From contig CAWAOM010000003.1 of assembly GCA_963783695.1 (NCBI GenBank), forward strand, positions 186,001 to 250,000: a DNA stretch of 64,000 nucleotides. The letters are read 5' to 3'. Under the pieces are notes generated by a model, which was given only the letters and a program-made list of their open reading frames with translations, was not told the DNA's origin and ran no database searches. Both the position numbers and the translations under genes were made by a program. Of this stretch, positions 49,487 through 58,739 are shown in pieces (position 1 is the first letter of the stretch; every line of letters begins with the position of its first letter). Source of the stretch: BM003 sp963783695 (GTDB lineage Bacteria; Pseudomonadota; Gammaproteobacteria; Steroidobacterales; BM003).

Positions 49487-51850
49487 ATGACCACCGACAT
49501 TGGCATCGTAATCGCTATCCTCGCGGTCGCGCTGGTGCTTTTCATCAGTGAGCGCGTGCGAATGGACGTCGTGGCGCTGATGGTGCTGGGTGCATTGGCC
49601 CTGTCTGGCCTGGTCACGGCCGACGAAGCGTTCTCGGGTTTCAGTAACCCGGCTGTCATCACCGTGTGGGCGATGTTCATTCTCAGCGACGGACTCACCC
49701 GTACCGGTATTGCCGGAATCGTCAGTGAGTATGTCACGCGATTTGCCGGCGGCGGCGAGAAACGCCTTACCGCGATGATTATGGTGACCGCGGGCGTATT
49801 GTCAGCCTTCATGAACAATATCGGCGTGGCCGCATTGATGCTGCCGGTGGTAATCGATGTGGCCAAAGCCACCGGTTACCCGCCGTCGCGGCTGCTGATG
49901 CCACTGGCCTACGGCACGTTGCTCGGTGGCCTGACCACGCTGATCGGCACACCGCCGAACTTATTGATAAGCGCAGCTCTGGCCAAGCAGGGCTATGAGC
50001 CGTTCGCATTGTTCGATTTCTCCCCCGTGGGCCTGCTGGTGATGCTGGGCGGTACTCTTTTCGTCGTTTTCGTCGGTCGCAAGGTGTTGCCGGTCAAAGA
50101 TCCCGGGCGCGAGGTAGGCCGGCGCAGCGCCGAGAGTCTCGAGGCCCAGTACGGCCTGAAAGAACGGACTTTTTTGCTGGCGCTGAAACCGCGTTCGGTT
50201 CTGGTCGGCAAGACACTCGGCGAGTCCCGGATCGGCTCATCGACTGGCCTGATCGTGACCGGGCTGATTCAGGGCGGAGATCTCAAGCTGCTGCCGGGGC
50301 CGGATGCCGTGTTGCGCGAAGGCCAGCGCTTGCTGGTACAGGGCAAACTCGATCACCTGCGCGACCTTGTTCGCTTTGCCGAACTCAGCATCGAGCGCGA
50401 AACCTCGGTTCTGGACAGTCTGATGTTGGACAAAGTGATGTTGTTCGAGGTCGAGGTTGCAGAGGGTTCGTCTCTGCTGGAGGGTAATCTCGACAATGCG
50501 GCTTTCCGCCAACGTTTCCGTTGCAATGTACTTGCGATACGCCGCGATCCGATGATCCGGCGCCTGAATCTCGATGAAGTGCAGCTGCAGGCTGGCGACC
50601 ATCTGCTGGTTCAGGGGGGACGCGACGCGGTCGAACTGATGGAGCAATCCGGGGACTTTGACGACTGTTACCGGGTCTCGGATACCGAGCTGAAAGAAGT
50701 CTATCGACTGCAGGACCGGGTTTTCGTCGTCCGCGTGCCGCACGGCTCGTCGCTGGTTGGCGAGACGCTGGCTGGAAGCCGCATCGGCGACGCGTTCGAT
50801 TTCCGCCTGCTGGGCACGATCCGCGACGGCAAACTTAATCTGCTGCCCGACCCGCAGGAGAAGTTGACAGATGGTGAGCGGCTCTTGATCCAGGGCGAAT
50901 TCGAACAGGTAGAAGTGTTGCAGGGCCTGCAGGAACTGATGGTTGAAAAAGAGACGACACCGTTCCAGCAGGTATTGCAGTCGCAGCGCATGGACATGAT
51001 CGAGGCGATGCTGGCACCGCGCACCAGTCTTGCCGGCAAGCGTCTGAAGGAATTGAAATTTCGCGAACGCTACGGGCTCGAGGTGCTGGCTTTGTGGCGG
51101 GAAGGGCGTGCCTACCGGTCCGATCTCGCCGCAATGAAACTGCAGTTCGGCGACGCCCTGTTACTGATGGGTCCGCGCGATCGGCTTGCGCTGATTCGCG
51201 ACGATCCCGACTTCCTGATGTTGACCCAAACGGGCGAGCAGGCACCGGACACCCGCAAGGCACCGCTCGCGGCGGGCATAATGCTCACGGTCGTACTGTC
51301 GGTATTGTTCGGCTGGTTGCCGATTTCGGTGGCCGCGGTCATCGGCGGCACGATCATGGTGCTGACCCGCTGCCTGACTATGGAGGAGGCGTATCGTGCC
51401 ATCGAGTGGCGCGCGATATTCCTTATCGCCGGTATGTTGCCACTCGGGATTGCGATGGAGACCAGCGGGGCCGCGCGCCTCATGGCTTCCGGAATCGTCG
51501 ATCTGCTCGGCGATTTTGGTCCATGGCCGGTACTCGTAGGGTTTTACCTGGTCACCGCCGCTGCGACGATGATCATCCCGACCGCAGCGCTTGTGGTGCT
51601 GATGGCGCCCGTGGTCGTCTCCACCTGCCAGGATCTCGGCGTCATGCCACAAACCGCAATGATGGCGGTCGCGATGGCCGCGTCAGCGAGCTTTACCAGC
51701 CCGATTTCTCACCCGGCAAACCTATTGGTGATGGGACCCGGCGGTTATCGGTTCAACGATTACCTGCGGCTCGGCATTCCGCTGACTTTCGTGGTTTTCG
51801 TGCTCACGATGATCGCGTTGCCGGTGTTCTGGCCATGGCAGCCGGCCTGA
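49487..51850 (+). CDS. SLC13/DASS-type transporter with four RCK_C-like (TrkA-C) domains
   Basis: The 787-residue protein has hydrophobic segments at both ends (about residues 1-205 and 595-787) and a central soluble region (about 215-590). The membrane part shows SAFMNNIGVAALMLPVVI and TPPNLLISAAL, and a second-half ISHPANLLVMGPGGY; this is SLC13/NhaD-type. The soluble part contains four units of about 75 residues each, recognisable by ERTFLLALKPRSVLVG, VMLFEVEVAEGSSLLEG, DRVFVVRVPHGSSLVG and MIEAMLAPRTSLAGK. These are RCK_C/TrkA-C domains, which in K+ channels and transporters bind nucleotides. Domains 1 and 3 resemble each other, and 2 and 4 resemble each other. The substrate is unknown (dicarboxylate, sulfate or a cation). 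The ATG at 49487 is preferred; GTG at 49445 is an alternative. Confidence 0.88.
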   Translation: MTTDIGIVIAILAVALVLFISERVRMDVVALMVLGALALSGLVTADEAFSGFSNPAVITVWAMFILSDGLTRTGIAGIVSEYVTRFAGGGEKRLTAMIMVTAGVLSAFMNNIGVAALMLPVVIDVAKATGYPPSRLLMPLAYGTLLGGLTTLIGTPPNLLISAALAKQGYEPFALFDFSPVGLLVMLGGTLFVVFVGRKVLPVKDPGREVGRRSAESLEAQYGLKERTFLLALKPRSVLVGKTLGESRIGSSTGLIVTGLIQGGDLKLLPGPDAVLREGQRLLVQGKLDHLRDLVRFAELSIERETSVLDSLMLDKVMLFEVEVAEGSSLLEGNLDNAAFRQRFRCNVLAIRRDPMIRRLNLDEVQLQAGDHLLVQGGRDAVELMEQSGDFDDCYRVSDTELKEVYRLQDRVFVVRVPHGSSLVGETLAGSRIGDAFDFRLLGTIRDGKLNLLPDPQEKLTDGERLLIQGEFEQVEVLQGLQELMVEKETTPFQQVLQSQRMDMIEAMLAPRTSLAGKRLKELKFRERYGLEVLALWREGRAYRSDLAAMKLQFGDALLLMGPRDRLALIRDDPDFLMLTQTGEQAPDTRKAPLAAGIMLTVVLSVLFGWLPISVAAVIGGTIMVLTRCLTMEEAYRAIEWRAIFLIAGMLPLGIAMETSGAARLMASGIVDLLGDFGPWPVLVGFYLVTAAATMIIPTAALVVLMAPVVVSTCQDLGVMPQTAMMAVAMAASASFTSPISHPANLLVMGPGGYRFNDYLRLGIPLTFVVFVLTMIALPVFWPWQPA

Positions 51851-51930
51851 CCGGCGCCAGCCGCGGCGAATCCGACGGTGCCTGACGCGCGAACTTCTTG
51901 CCGACATTTCGTTAACGGGATCAATCCGCC

Positions 51931-53022
51931 ATGAGCGCCAGTACGCAAACCGCCGATTCCGGGTCGACCGGCCCGGCAATTTCCATCCGGCCTTTTCTGA
52001 ATGCGTTGGAGCGCGACCGTTTGCCTGACTGGCTGATTCGCTTTGGCATCCGGCGCTTGCTGCGGGCGCGCCTGGCCAGCGAGGAGGCCGACGACCCTTC
52101 GGTGCATCGGGAGAGGATGCAGCGTTTTGTAACGCAGTTGCGGGCAAGCCCGATTGCAATCCGTCAGGACGCGGCCAACGAGCAACACTATGAAGTTCCC
52201 GCCGACTTCTACCGTCACGTGCTGGGTCCACAGCTCAAGTATTCCTGCTGTTATTACCCGCGGCCGGACTCCACGCTGGCTGAGGCCGAGCAGGCAATGC
52301 TGGAGATTACCGCCGAACGCGCCGAACTATGCGACGGCCAGCACATTCTCGAGCTAGGTTGCGGCTGGGGTTCGCTGTCGCTGTGGATGGCAGAGCGTTT
52401 TCCGCAATCGCAGATTACGAGCGTATCGAACTCGGCGAGCCAGAAAGATTTTATCGATGCGACCGCGCTCAGGCGCGGCCTCGATAATCTCGAGGTCGTC
52501 ACCGCCGATGTCGCCCACTTACAGATGCCGGACGGGGCAGCGTTCGATCGCGTCGTCTCGGTCGAGATGTTCGAGCACATGCGCAACTACGAGCGGCTGC
52601 TGCAGAACATCGCCGGGTGGCTGGCCCCGGATGGCAAACTGTTCGTCCACATCTTCGCCCACAAGCGCTTTGCCTATCCGTTCGAGGTGCGCGATGACAA
52701 CGACTGGATGGCGAAGTATTTCTTCACCGGCGGCATTATGCCGAGCGACGATTTGCTGCTGCATTTCCAGAAAGACCTCCATGTGGTCGGTCACTGGAAC
52801 GTCGGCGGCGTCCACTATCAGCGCACGGCCGAGGACTGGCTGCGCAACATGGATGTGTGGCGGACCGAGATCCTCGATCTGTTTGCACGGACGTACGGCG
52901 AGGAAAATGCGCTCAAGTGGCTGGTTTACTGGCGCGTATTTTTCATGTCATGCGCCGAGGTATGGGGCCATCGCCAGGGACGGGAGTGGATAGTCTCCCA
53001 CTATTTGTTCCAGCGCAGCTGA
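51931..53022 (+). CDS. Cyclopropane-fatty-acyl-phospholipid synthase family methyltransferase
   Basis: The 363-residue product is a SAM-dependent enzyme of the CFA synthase/mycolic-acid methyltransferase group, which adds a methylene across a lipid double bond or methylates it. NEQHYEVPADFYRHVLGPQLKYS and CCYYPRPDSTLAEAEQAM are family-typical. The SAM site is LELGCGWGSLSLWMAERF (about residues 141-158). FEHMRNYERLL and IFAHKRFAYPFEV follow. This form lacks the N-terminal domain of E. coli CFA and resembles the DUF1365-linked subtype, but no such partner is nearby. It follows the SLC13 gene after 80 bases. Confidence 0.87.
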   Translation: MSASTQTADSGSTGPAISIRPFLNALERDRLPDWLIRFGIRRLLRARLASEEADDPSVHRERMQRFVTQLRASPIAIRQDAANEQHYEVPADFYRHVLGPQLKYSCCYYPRPDSTLAEAEQAMLEITAERAELCDGQHILELGCGWGSLSLWMAERFPQSQITSVSNSASQKDFIDATALRRGLDNLEVVTADVAHLQMPDGAAFDRVVSVEMFEHMRNYERLLQNIAGWLAPDGKLFVHIFAHKRFAYPFEVRDDNDWMAKYFFTGGIMPSDDLLLHFQKDLHVVGHWNVGGVHYQRTAEDWLRNMDVWRTEILDLFARTYGEENALKWLVYWRVFFMSCAEVWGHRQGREWIVSHYLFQRS

Positions 53023-53032
53023 CCCGACCGGC

Positions 53033-55129
53033 TCAGGCCGCGCCGCCGCCGAGAATTTGAAATTCGACAGACGCCAGATCGTCTATCGAGCGCGGCCGGC
53101 CGAGCGCAAAGCCCTGGGCATAGTCGACCCCGATGCCCTGGAGTTTTGCCAGCACCAGGTCGTTCTCGACGGCTTCGGCGATGATCTCCTTGCCCATGAC
53201 ATGGCCGACGTCGTTTATCGCCTTGACGACTTCGTGGTCTACCGGGTCGTCAGCGATATCGCGGACATACAGGCCGTCGATCTTCAGGTAGTCGACCGGC
53301 AAAGCCTTGAGGTAAGCGAATGAGGAAAGGCCGGTGCCAAAATCGTCCAGCGAAAACTTGCAACCGCGGTTGCGCAGCGCCTTAATCAGTTGATTGGAGC
53401 GTGACAGATTGGCGATCGCCGCGGCCTCGGTAATCTCGAAGCAGATTTTGTGCGCTGGCAGATCGTGTGCCATCAGCAGTTCGCAAATCGCGTCGGCGCT
53501 GGAAACCTCGCTTAGCGTGTCGGCCGACAGGTTGATGAAAAACCGGGCGATGTCCTCGACCTGCTCGTGGTTTGCGCTCATCCAGTTGAGGGTCTTGGCG
53601 ATGACCCACAGGTCGAGCCGGGTAGCGAGGTTGTAGCGTTCAACCGCGGGCAGGAAGGCCCCCGGCGGGACGATGTTTCCTTGTTCGTCCTGCATTCTGA
53701 CGAGGACTTCGTACAGTCGTTGCGGCCGGTCGGAGCGAGCCACGCCGACGATTGGCTGCACGTCGAGGAAAAACCGGTCCTCGGCCAGCGCTTGCTTGAC
53801 TCGTGCAACCCATTGTTTCTCGCCATGGCGACGGGCCACTTCCTCGTCGTCTTCCTGGTAAATATGGAGGCGGTTACGACCATGGTCCTTGGCCGCGTAA
53901 CAGGCGGCATCGGCTGCGCCCAGTACATCGGTCATGCGTTGGAAGCTGTTATCGATCGGCACCAGCCCGATGCTGGCGCCGACAGTGAATGTGTTGTTGG
54001 CCCATACAAACTGGAAGTCCTGAACTGCGCGCAACAATTCGCGTGCAACCGAGGTCGCGTCCTCGACCGAACAGTGCTGTAACAACACGCCGAACTCGTC
54101 GCCGCCGAGGCGGGCCAGCGTATCGCCCTTGCGCACTCTCTCCAGCAGGCAGTTGCCGAGCTGGCGAAGTAACTCGTCGCCCGCTACATGGCCGCAGCTG
54201 TCGTTGATCACCTTGAACTGGTCGAGATCGAGATAACACACCGCATGCTCGAGCCGATCGGACTGCGCTGTCTCAAGCAGGCGTTCCAGCCGCAGCTCGA
54301 ATTCGCGCCGGTTGATCAGTCCGGTCAGGGCATCATGGCTGGCTTCATATGAGAGTTGTTTGGAAAGCTCGTAGGCCTCGGTGATGTCGGTGATCGTTCC
54401 TTCGTAGTACATCACCTTGCCGGCCTGGTCGAGCACCGCATGGGCGTTTTCCATCGCCACCATCTTGCGCCCGTCGGCACGCCGCAACACCAGCTCGGCA
54501 CTGCGAATTTGCCCTTCGCTGTCGATCGCGCGAAGCCAGTTGTCGCGGTCTTCCTTGTACATGTAAATATCGCTGGCGATATCGAGCCCGGACAGATCTT
54601 CTTCGTTTTCGTAGCCAAGCAGGCGCACCATCGCCGGATTGGCGGAGAGTATGCGACCGTCCGGTGAGCTCTGGAATACGCCGGTGGAGACGTTCTCGAA
54701 CAGCTCGCGGAATTTCGCCTCCGAAGCCTGCAGAGCTTTCAGCGTATGCGTCCGGTCAGTGGCGTAGCGCATGGCGCGCTCGATCAGCGTACAGACCACC
54801 TGCTGTTTGACCAGGTAATCAACCGCACCCTTTTCAATCGAAAGGATGCCGAGATCTTCGTCGGCTTGCCCGACCAGGACGATTATCGGGGTATCGCCGA
54901 CACGCGGATAAAGGCGCAGAAACGACGTGATTCCCTGGCAGTCAGGTAGCACGAGATCCAGCAGGATGACGTCGAATCCGCCATCGACTACGCGTTCGAG
55001 CGCGGACTCGAGAGTCGGGCTTACGGAGATATCGAAGCTGCCGCGCACCAGCGCCAGCTCTTCTCTGATCAGTTGCTCGTCGTCAGCGTTGCTGTCGACC
55101 AACAGTACCTGGGTGCTTTGCGACTGCAT
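53033..55129 (-). CDS. Response regulator with REC-PAS-GGDEF-EAL domains
   Basis: The 698-residue protein joins a receiver domain (about residues 1-125, acceptor Asp in ILLDLVLPD), a PAS domain (about 135-255), a GGDEF domain (about 260-430) and an EAL domain (about 445-690). The GGDEF active site is intact (RLGGDEFGVLL), and an RxxD product-inhibition site (RKGD) lies exactly five residues before GGDEF. EAL catalytic residues are present: YEVLVRMQDE (EVL in place of EAL), FINLSADTL, FEITEAAAI, LDDFGTGLS, YLKIDG, IIAEAVEN and AQGFALGRP. So it can potentially both make and degrade cyclic di-GMP. The start at 55129 begins the REC domain. No sensor kinase is adjacent. Bases 55130-55423 upstream hold no gene I can support. 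Confidence 0.95.
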   Translation of the reverse strand: MQSQSTQVLLVDSNADDEQLIREELALVRGSFDISVSPTLESALERVVDGGFDVILLDLVLPDCQGITSFLRLYPRVGDTPIIVLVGQADEDLGILSIEKGAVDYLVKQQVVCTLIERAMRYATDRTHTLKALQASEAKFRELFENVSTGVFQSSPDGRILSANPAMVRLLGYENEEDLSGLDIASDIYMYKEDRDNWLRAIDSEGQIRSAELVLRRADGRKMVAMENAHAVLDQAGKVMYYEGTITDITEAYELSKQLSYEASHDALTGLINRREFELRLERLLETAQSDRLEHAVCYLDLDQFKVINDSCGHVAGDELLRQLGNCLLERVRKGDTLARLGGDEFGVLLQHCSVEDATSVARELLRAVQDFQFVWANNTFTVGASIGLVPIDNSFQRMTDVLGAADAACYAAKDHGRNRLHIYQEDDEEVARRHGEKQWVARVKQALAEDRFFLDVQPIVGVARSDRPQRLYEVLVRMQDEQGNIVPPGAFLPAVERYNLATRLDLWVIAKTLNWMSANHEQVEDIARFFINLSADTLSEVSSADAICELLMAHDLPAHKICFEITEAAAIANLSRSNQLIKALRNRGCKFSLDDFGTGLSSFAYLKALPVDYLKIDGLYVRDIADDPVDHEVVKAINDVGHVMGKEIIAEAVENDLVLAKLQGIGVDYAQGFALGRPRSIDDLASVEFQILGGGAA

Positions 55130-55423
55130 GCAAGCTCTCTGGCAGTTGTTTCTCGCCGTGCCCCGTATGACGGCCTGATTACTATACAGCAGCAATGGTG
55201 GCGAGACGATGGCGATCCTCGCACCTTTTTATCCGCTGCAAGGAAACCGCTACGCGGTGCCTGACGAAATACAGGCTGGCTGCCAAAGACGCAGCCGCAT
55301 TCCGATGCACGCTACCGTTCCTTGGTACGATGCAACGACAGCGGGCTGGCCTGCGAGAGTGGGGATCGAGCAGCTGTCACGCCTCGATTGCTGCGGCAAT
55401 CTTCACCCGGGAGAAGGGATCTT

Positions 55424-56131
55424 TTGAAAAAGCTCGGTCTTTTTGCACTGTTTTTGCTCGCGATTCTGATAGCGGCAAGTTTGTTGCCGCTGCTCGAATG
55501 GGCGCGCGCGGCAATCGACTGGTCACGGACGAACCCGGGTACTTCGTGGCTGGCGTTTATCGCTGCATACCTGGTGGCTGGCATTATCATGACACCGACG
55601 TGGATACTGACCGTAGCGGCCGGTTACATTTTCGGCTGGTGGCTCGGTGTCGGTATCGTGTTTGTTGGCGCAATGCTTGGGTCGATAGCGGCATTTTTGG
55701 TCGGACGCGGACTTGCGCGCGAGATCGTTCAGGCCAAGGTTGCCTCGGTACCGCGATTTGCGGCACTGGATCGCGCCATCGAGGGGCAGGGATTCAACAT
55801 CGTGCTGCTGGCCAGGCTGTCGCTGGTGCTCCCTTACAATCTGCTGAATTACGTATTCGGCGTTACCGCGGTTTCGTTCCGCAACTACGCAATCGCGACG
55901 GCGATCGGGATGACCCCGATGGTCCTGTTGTATGTCTTTCTCGGCACGACGGTACGCGACGTGCGGGCGCTGCTCAGCGGCGACCTCGATACCGGAACAG
56001 CCGGACAGGTGCTGACGGTGGTGTCGCTGATTGCGCTGATTGTGCTGGTAACGATGATTACGCGGGCTGCATCGCGAGTTCTTCGCACTCATCTCGATGA
56101 GCCGACCGAGGTGGTTGAGAAGACCGATTGA
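55424..56131 (+). CDS. TVP38/TMEM64 (VTT/SNARE-associated) family membrane protein
   Basis: The 235-residue protein starts with a TTG (MKKLGLFALFLLAILIAAS) after GAAGGGA and has about six hydrophobic segments. The VTT-domain core GAMLGSIAAFLVGRGLAREIV is the family signature, followed by FNIVLLARLSLVLPYNLLNYVFG. These DedA-like proteins affect lipid scrambling or envelope homeostasis, but their bacterial role is not settled. It is divergent from the GGDEF-EAL gene and is followed by an OYE gene after 51 bases. Confidence 0.88.
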   Translation: MKKLGLFALFLLAILIAASLLPLLEWARAAIDWSRTNPGTSWLAFIAAYLVAGIIMTPTWILTVAAGYIFGWWLGVGIVFVGAMLGSIAAFLVGRGLAREIVQAKVASVPRFAALDRAIEGQGFNIVLLARLSLVLPYNLLNYVFGVTAVSFRNYAIATAIGMTPMVLLYVFLGTTVRDVRALLSGDLDTGTAGQVLTVVSLIALIVLVTMITRAASRVLRTHLDEPTEVVEKTD

Positions 56132-56182
56132 CCACGGCGCCGGGCGCAGGTGCGGCCTGGCAGAATTCAGGAGCAAGTAGTC

Positions 56183-57472
56183 ATGACCGGTGAACTCGAG
56201 CGCGATCTTTCGCTTCCATGTGGTGCCGTCATCGCCAACAGGATCGGAAAGTCGGCGATGACCGAGGGTCTGGCGGACCAATTCGACCGGGCGACGGTTC
56301 GCCATCAGCGTCTCTACCGGCGCTGGTCGCAAGGTGGGGCCGGTTTGCTGGTTACCGGCAACGTGATGATCGATCGCCGCTATCTCGAGCGTCCTGGCAA
56401 CGTCGTGGTCGAAGATCGCGAGGGGTTCGATCAGCTAAGCGCCTGGGCCCGTGCCGGCACCGTCGGCGGCAACCATTTGTGGATGCAGATAAACCATCCG
56501 GGGCGCCAGGCGACGCGGATGTCGGCATCACAGCCGTTGGCGCCATCGCCGGTACAACTCGATATCCTCGGGCTGTTCGGCAAGCCGCGAGCGATGCACG
56601 AAGCTGATATCGAGGACGTGATTCAGCGCTTTGCGTTTACCGCGCGGTGTGCCCGCGAGGCCGGGTTTACTGGCGTGCAGATTCACGCCGCGCACGGTTA
56701 TTTGCTGAGCCAGTTTCTGTCACCGACCATCAATCGGCGCGAAGATCGCTGGGGCGGGTCGCTGGCGAATCGGGCGCGTTTGCTGCTCGCGGTTGTTGCC
56801 GCGGTACGCGACGCGGTGGGCCGGGACTATCCGGTCTCGGTCAAGCTCAACTCGGCGGATTTTCAGAAGGGCGGGTTTACGCTCGACGAATGCACCCGGG
56901 TAGCGGCGTGGCTGGGAGAGGCCGGACTTGATCTGCTGGAGATTTCCGGCGGCACGTATGAACAGTTGGCATTGCTCGGGCGGCAAGGCGATGAATCCAG
57001 TTTTGAGCCGCCCAAGCGCGACAGCACGCGGCGGCGCGAGGCCTATTTTCTCGACTATGCGACCGCGATCCGTGCGGCGGCACCGGTACCGTTGATGGTG
57101 ACCGGCGGATTTCGCAGTCGCGCGCTGATGGAACAGGCGATCGCGCAGGATGAGCTCGACATGATCGGCATCGCGCGGCCGTTGTGTGTCGAGGTGGATT
57201 TGCCGCGACGGCTTCTCGACGCCACGATCGATGCGGCGCCTTCTTACGAGGAGGGCCTGCCGCTGAAGGGCCGCTGGTCCGGTCCGACCAGCCCTTTGCA
57301 GGCGGTCCAGTTTCTTAACGTACAGGGCGAGGTTGCCTGGTTCTATCGCCAGTTGCTGAAACTTGCGGACGGGCTCGAACCCGATCGCCGCCTCGGTATC
57401 GTCAGCGCGCTCGGCCGCCATCTCGTGACCGAATCCAGGGCCGCGTGGGCGCGCCGCTCGCGGCGGGTCTGA
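56183..57472 (+). CDS. NADH:flavin oxidoreductase (Old Yellow Enzyme family)
   Basis: The 429-residue product is a TIM-barrel FMN enzyme related to 2,4-dienoyl-CoA reductase/xenobiotic reductase-type ene-reductases. Motifs include GKSAMTEGLAD near residue 23 and LWMQINHPGRQA. IQIHAAHGYLLSQFLSP-like VQIHAAHGYLLSQFLSPTIN with REDRWGGSLANR is diagnostic, and VTGGFRSRALMEQA follows. The C-terminal Fe-S and FAD domain of dienoyl-CoA reductase is absent. ACAGGAGC-like CAGGAGCA is 10-15 bases before the ATG at 56183. The preferred substrate is unknown. It is followed by an SDR gene 79 bases later. Confidence 0.88.
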   Translation: MTGELERDLSLPCGAVIANRIGKSAMTEGLADQFDRATVRHQRLYRRWSQGGAGLLVTGNVMIDRRYLERPGNVVVEDREGFDQLSAWARAGTVGGNHLWMQINHPGRQATRMSASQPLAPSPVQLDILGLFGKPRAMHEADIEDVIQRFAFTARCAREAGFTGVQIHAAHGYLLSQFLSPTINRREDRWGGSLANRARLLLAVVAAVRDAVGRDYPVSVKLNSADFQKGGFTLDECTRVAAWLGEAGLDLLEISGGTYEQLALLGRQGDESSFEPPKRDSTRRREAYFLDYATAIRAAAPVPLMVTGGFRSRALMEQAIAQDELDMIGIARPLCVEVDLPRRLLDATIDAAPSYEEGLPLKGRWSGPTSPLQAVQFLNVQGEVAWFYRQLLKLADGLEPDRRLGIVSALGRHLVTESRAAWARRSRRV

Positions 57473-57551
57473 AACGGATGGCCGCTGCCTGCGGAGCGAT
57501 ATCCATGCCGCTGCAGTGGCGTTGCCCGAAGCCCCTGTCCGGGGGCTGGCG

Positions 57552-58295
57552 ATGAATGCGCTCGTTCAGGGTGCCGGACGCGGTATTGGCCTGGCAATGT
57601 TGCGTCAGTTGCTGCTGCGGCATGCAGATGCCAGGTTTATCGCGACCTGCCGGCAGCCGGATCATGCGGAGGCGCTGCAGGCGCTGGCCGCGGGTTCCGG
57701 AGGCCGGGTCCGGGTGATGGCGTTGGAACTTACCGACGAGCGGTCGATCAGCGCGGCTGCTGAACGCAGCGCGGAATTCGTTGACGAGTTGCCGCTGATA
57801 TTGAATGTGGGAGGGTTTCTCCACCGCCCGGGACAAATGCCGGAGCGGCGCCTCGCCGAAGTCGACAGCGCCAACCTGATTGCCAGCTTTGCGGTCAATG
57901 CCGCAGGACCATTGCTGGTGGCCAAGCATTTTCAACGCTTTCTGCCACGCAGCGGACGAGCTGTATTCGCCAGTCTTTCGGCCCGGGTCGGCAGCATCGG
58001 CGACAATCGTCTCGGTGGCTGGTATGCCTACCGCGCCGCCAAAGCGGCGCAGAACATGTTTACACGCTGCCTGTCGATCGAACTCGTTCGCCGCCATCGT
58101 GGCCTGATCTGCGTCGCACTGCACCCGGGCACCGTTGATACCGGATTGTCGCGGCCCTTCCAGGCGCGCGTGGAAAAACAGAAACTGTTCAGTTCGGAGC
58201 GCGCGGCCACTCAGCTCCTCGATGTGATCGACGCTTTGAGCGCGGAGGACAACGGTGCATTTATTGCCTGGGATGGTAAGCGCATCGCATGGTAA
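57552..58295 (+). CDS. Short-chain dehydrogenase/reductase (CsgA-like)
   Basis: The 247-residue SDR has the cofactor site LVQGAGRGIGLAMLRQL, a catalytic Ser region FASLSARVG and the Tyr-Lys pair in WYAYRAAKAAQNMF (YxxxK). The NNAG motif is replaced by LNVGGFLH, typical of the CsgA-like branch (Myxococcus C-factor). HPGTVDTGLSRPF is also typical of the branch. The start ATG at 57552 follows GGGGGC weakly. The frame is open 36 bases further, without family sequence. It is in the same direction as the OYE gene and may share its transcript. Confidence 0.85.
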   Translation: MNALVQGAGRGIGLAMLRQLLLRHADARFIATCRQPDHAEALQALAAGSGGRVRVMALELTDERSISAAAERSAEFVDELPLILNVGGFLHRPGQMPERRLAEVDSANLIASFAVNAAGPLLVAKHFQRFLPRSGRAVFASLSARVGSIGDNRLGGWYAYRAAKAAQNMFTRCLSIELVRRHRGLICVALHPGTVDTGLSRPFQARVEKQKLFSSERAATQLLDVIDALSAEDNGAFIAWDGKRIAW

Positions 58296-58323
58296 CCGCG
58301 GTGTAGTCCGGAGGCGAAAAAAT

Positions 58324-58353
58324 TTGACGTTCTCGCAAAGGCTGCTTTACTAG
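58324..58353 (+). promoter_or_regulatory. Candidate promoter for the small YdcH-like gene
   Basis: TTGACG (58324-58329) and TACTAG (58348-58353) with an 18-base spacer stand before the YdcH-like gene. Transcription would begin near 58360, leaving a short leader that contains AGGAG directly before the ATG. The spacing fits a housekeeping promoter, but the -10 is weak. Confidence 0.4.
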
Positions 58354-58381
58354 AAGAAGGCTTACTCACCGTCAGGAGAAG

Positions 58382-58636
58382 ATGCCCATGCCAGTAGAGC
58401 ACCATCCGTTAACCACGGAGTTCCCCGAATTTATCGATACGATTCGCCTGCTGCGAGCAGGACACCGTGAGTTCCGTCAACTGTCTGACGAATACCACGA
58501 GCTGGACGACCAGATTTACCGCATCGATGAGGATATCGAGCCGGTCTACGATCTGTATGCCGAACAGTTGAAGAAACGCAGGGTATTTCTCAAGGACAAG
58601 CTCTACAGGATGTTGCGCGACGCGACAGCGCACTAG
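58382..58636 (+). CDS. Small YdcH-like (DUF465) helical protein
   Basis: The 84-residue product matches DUF465 (YdcH), small alpha-helical proteins of unknown function in proteobacteria. HPLTTEFPEFIDTIRLLRAG and FRQLSDEYHELDDQIYRIDE are typical, followed by a basic-acidic helix ending RVFLKDKLYRMLRD. AGGAG lies just before the ATG at 58382. An ATG two codons later (58388) has better spacing, so either may be used. It has its own candidate promoter and is followed by about 100 bases before the convergent DUF4340 gene. Confidence 0.85.
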   Translation: MPMPVEHHPLTTEFPEFIDTIRLLRAGHREFRQLSDEYHELDDQIYRIDEDIEPVYDLYAEQLKKRRVFLKDKLYRMLRDATAH

Positions 58637-58739
58637 CGGCCGCGCCGTGCTCACCAACGCGCAGCGGTAGCGGGCAACCCGCGGCTGCGTGGCATTTGGG
58701 CGGGTGCCGCCGCGCGAGGCGCGGTGGCAGGAGCGGCCG

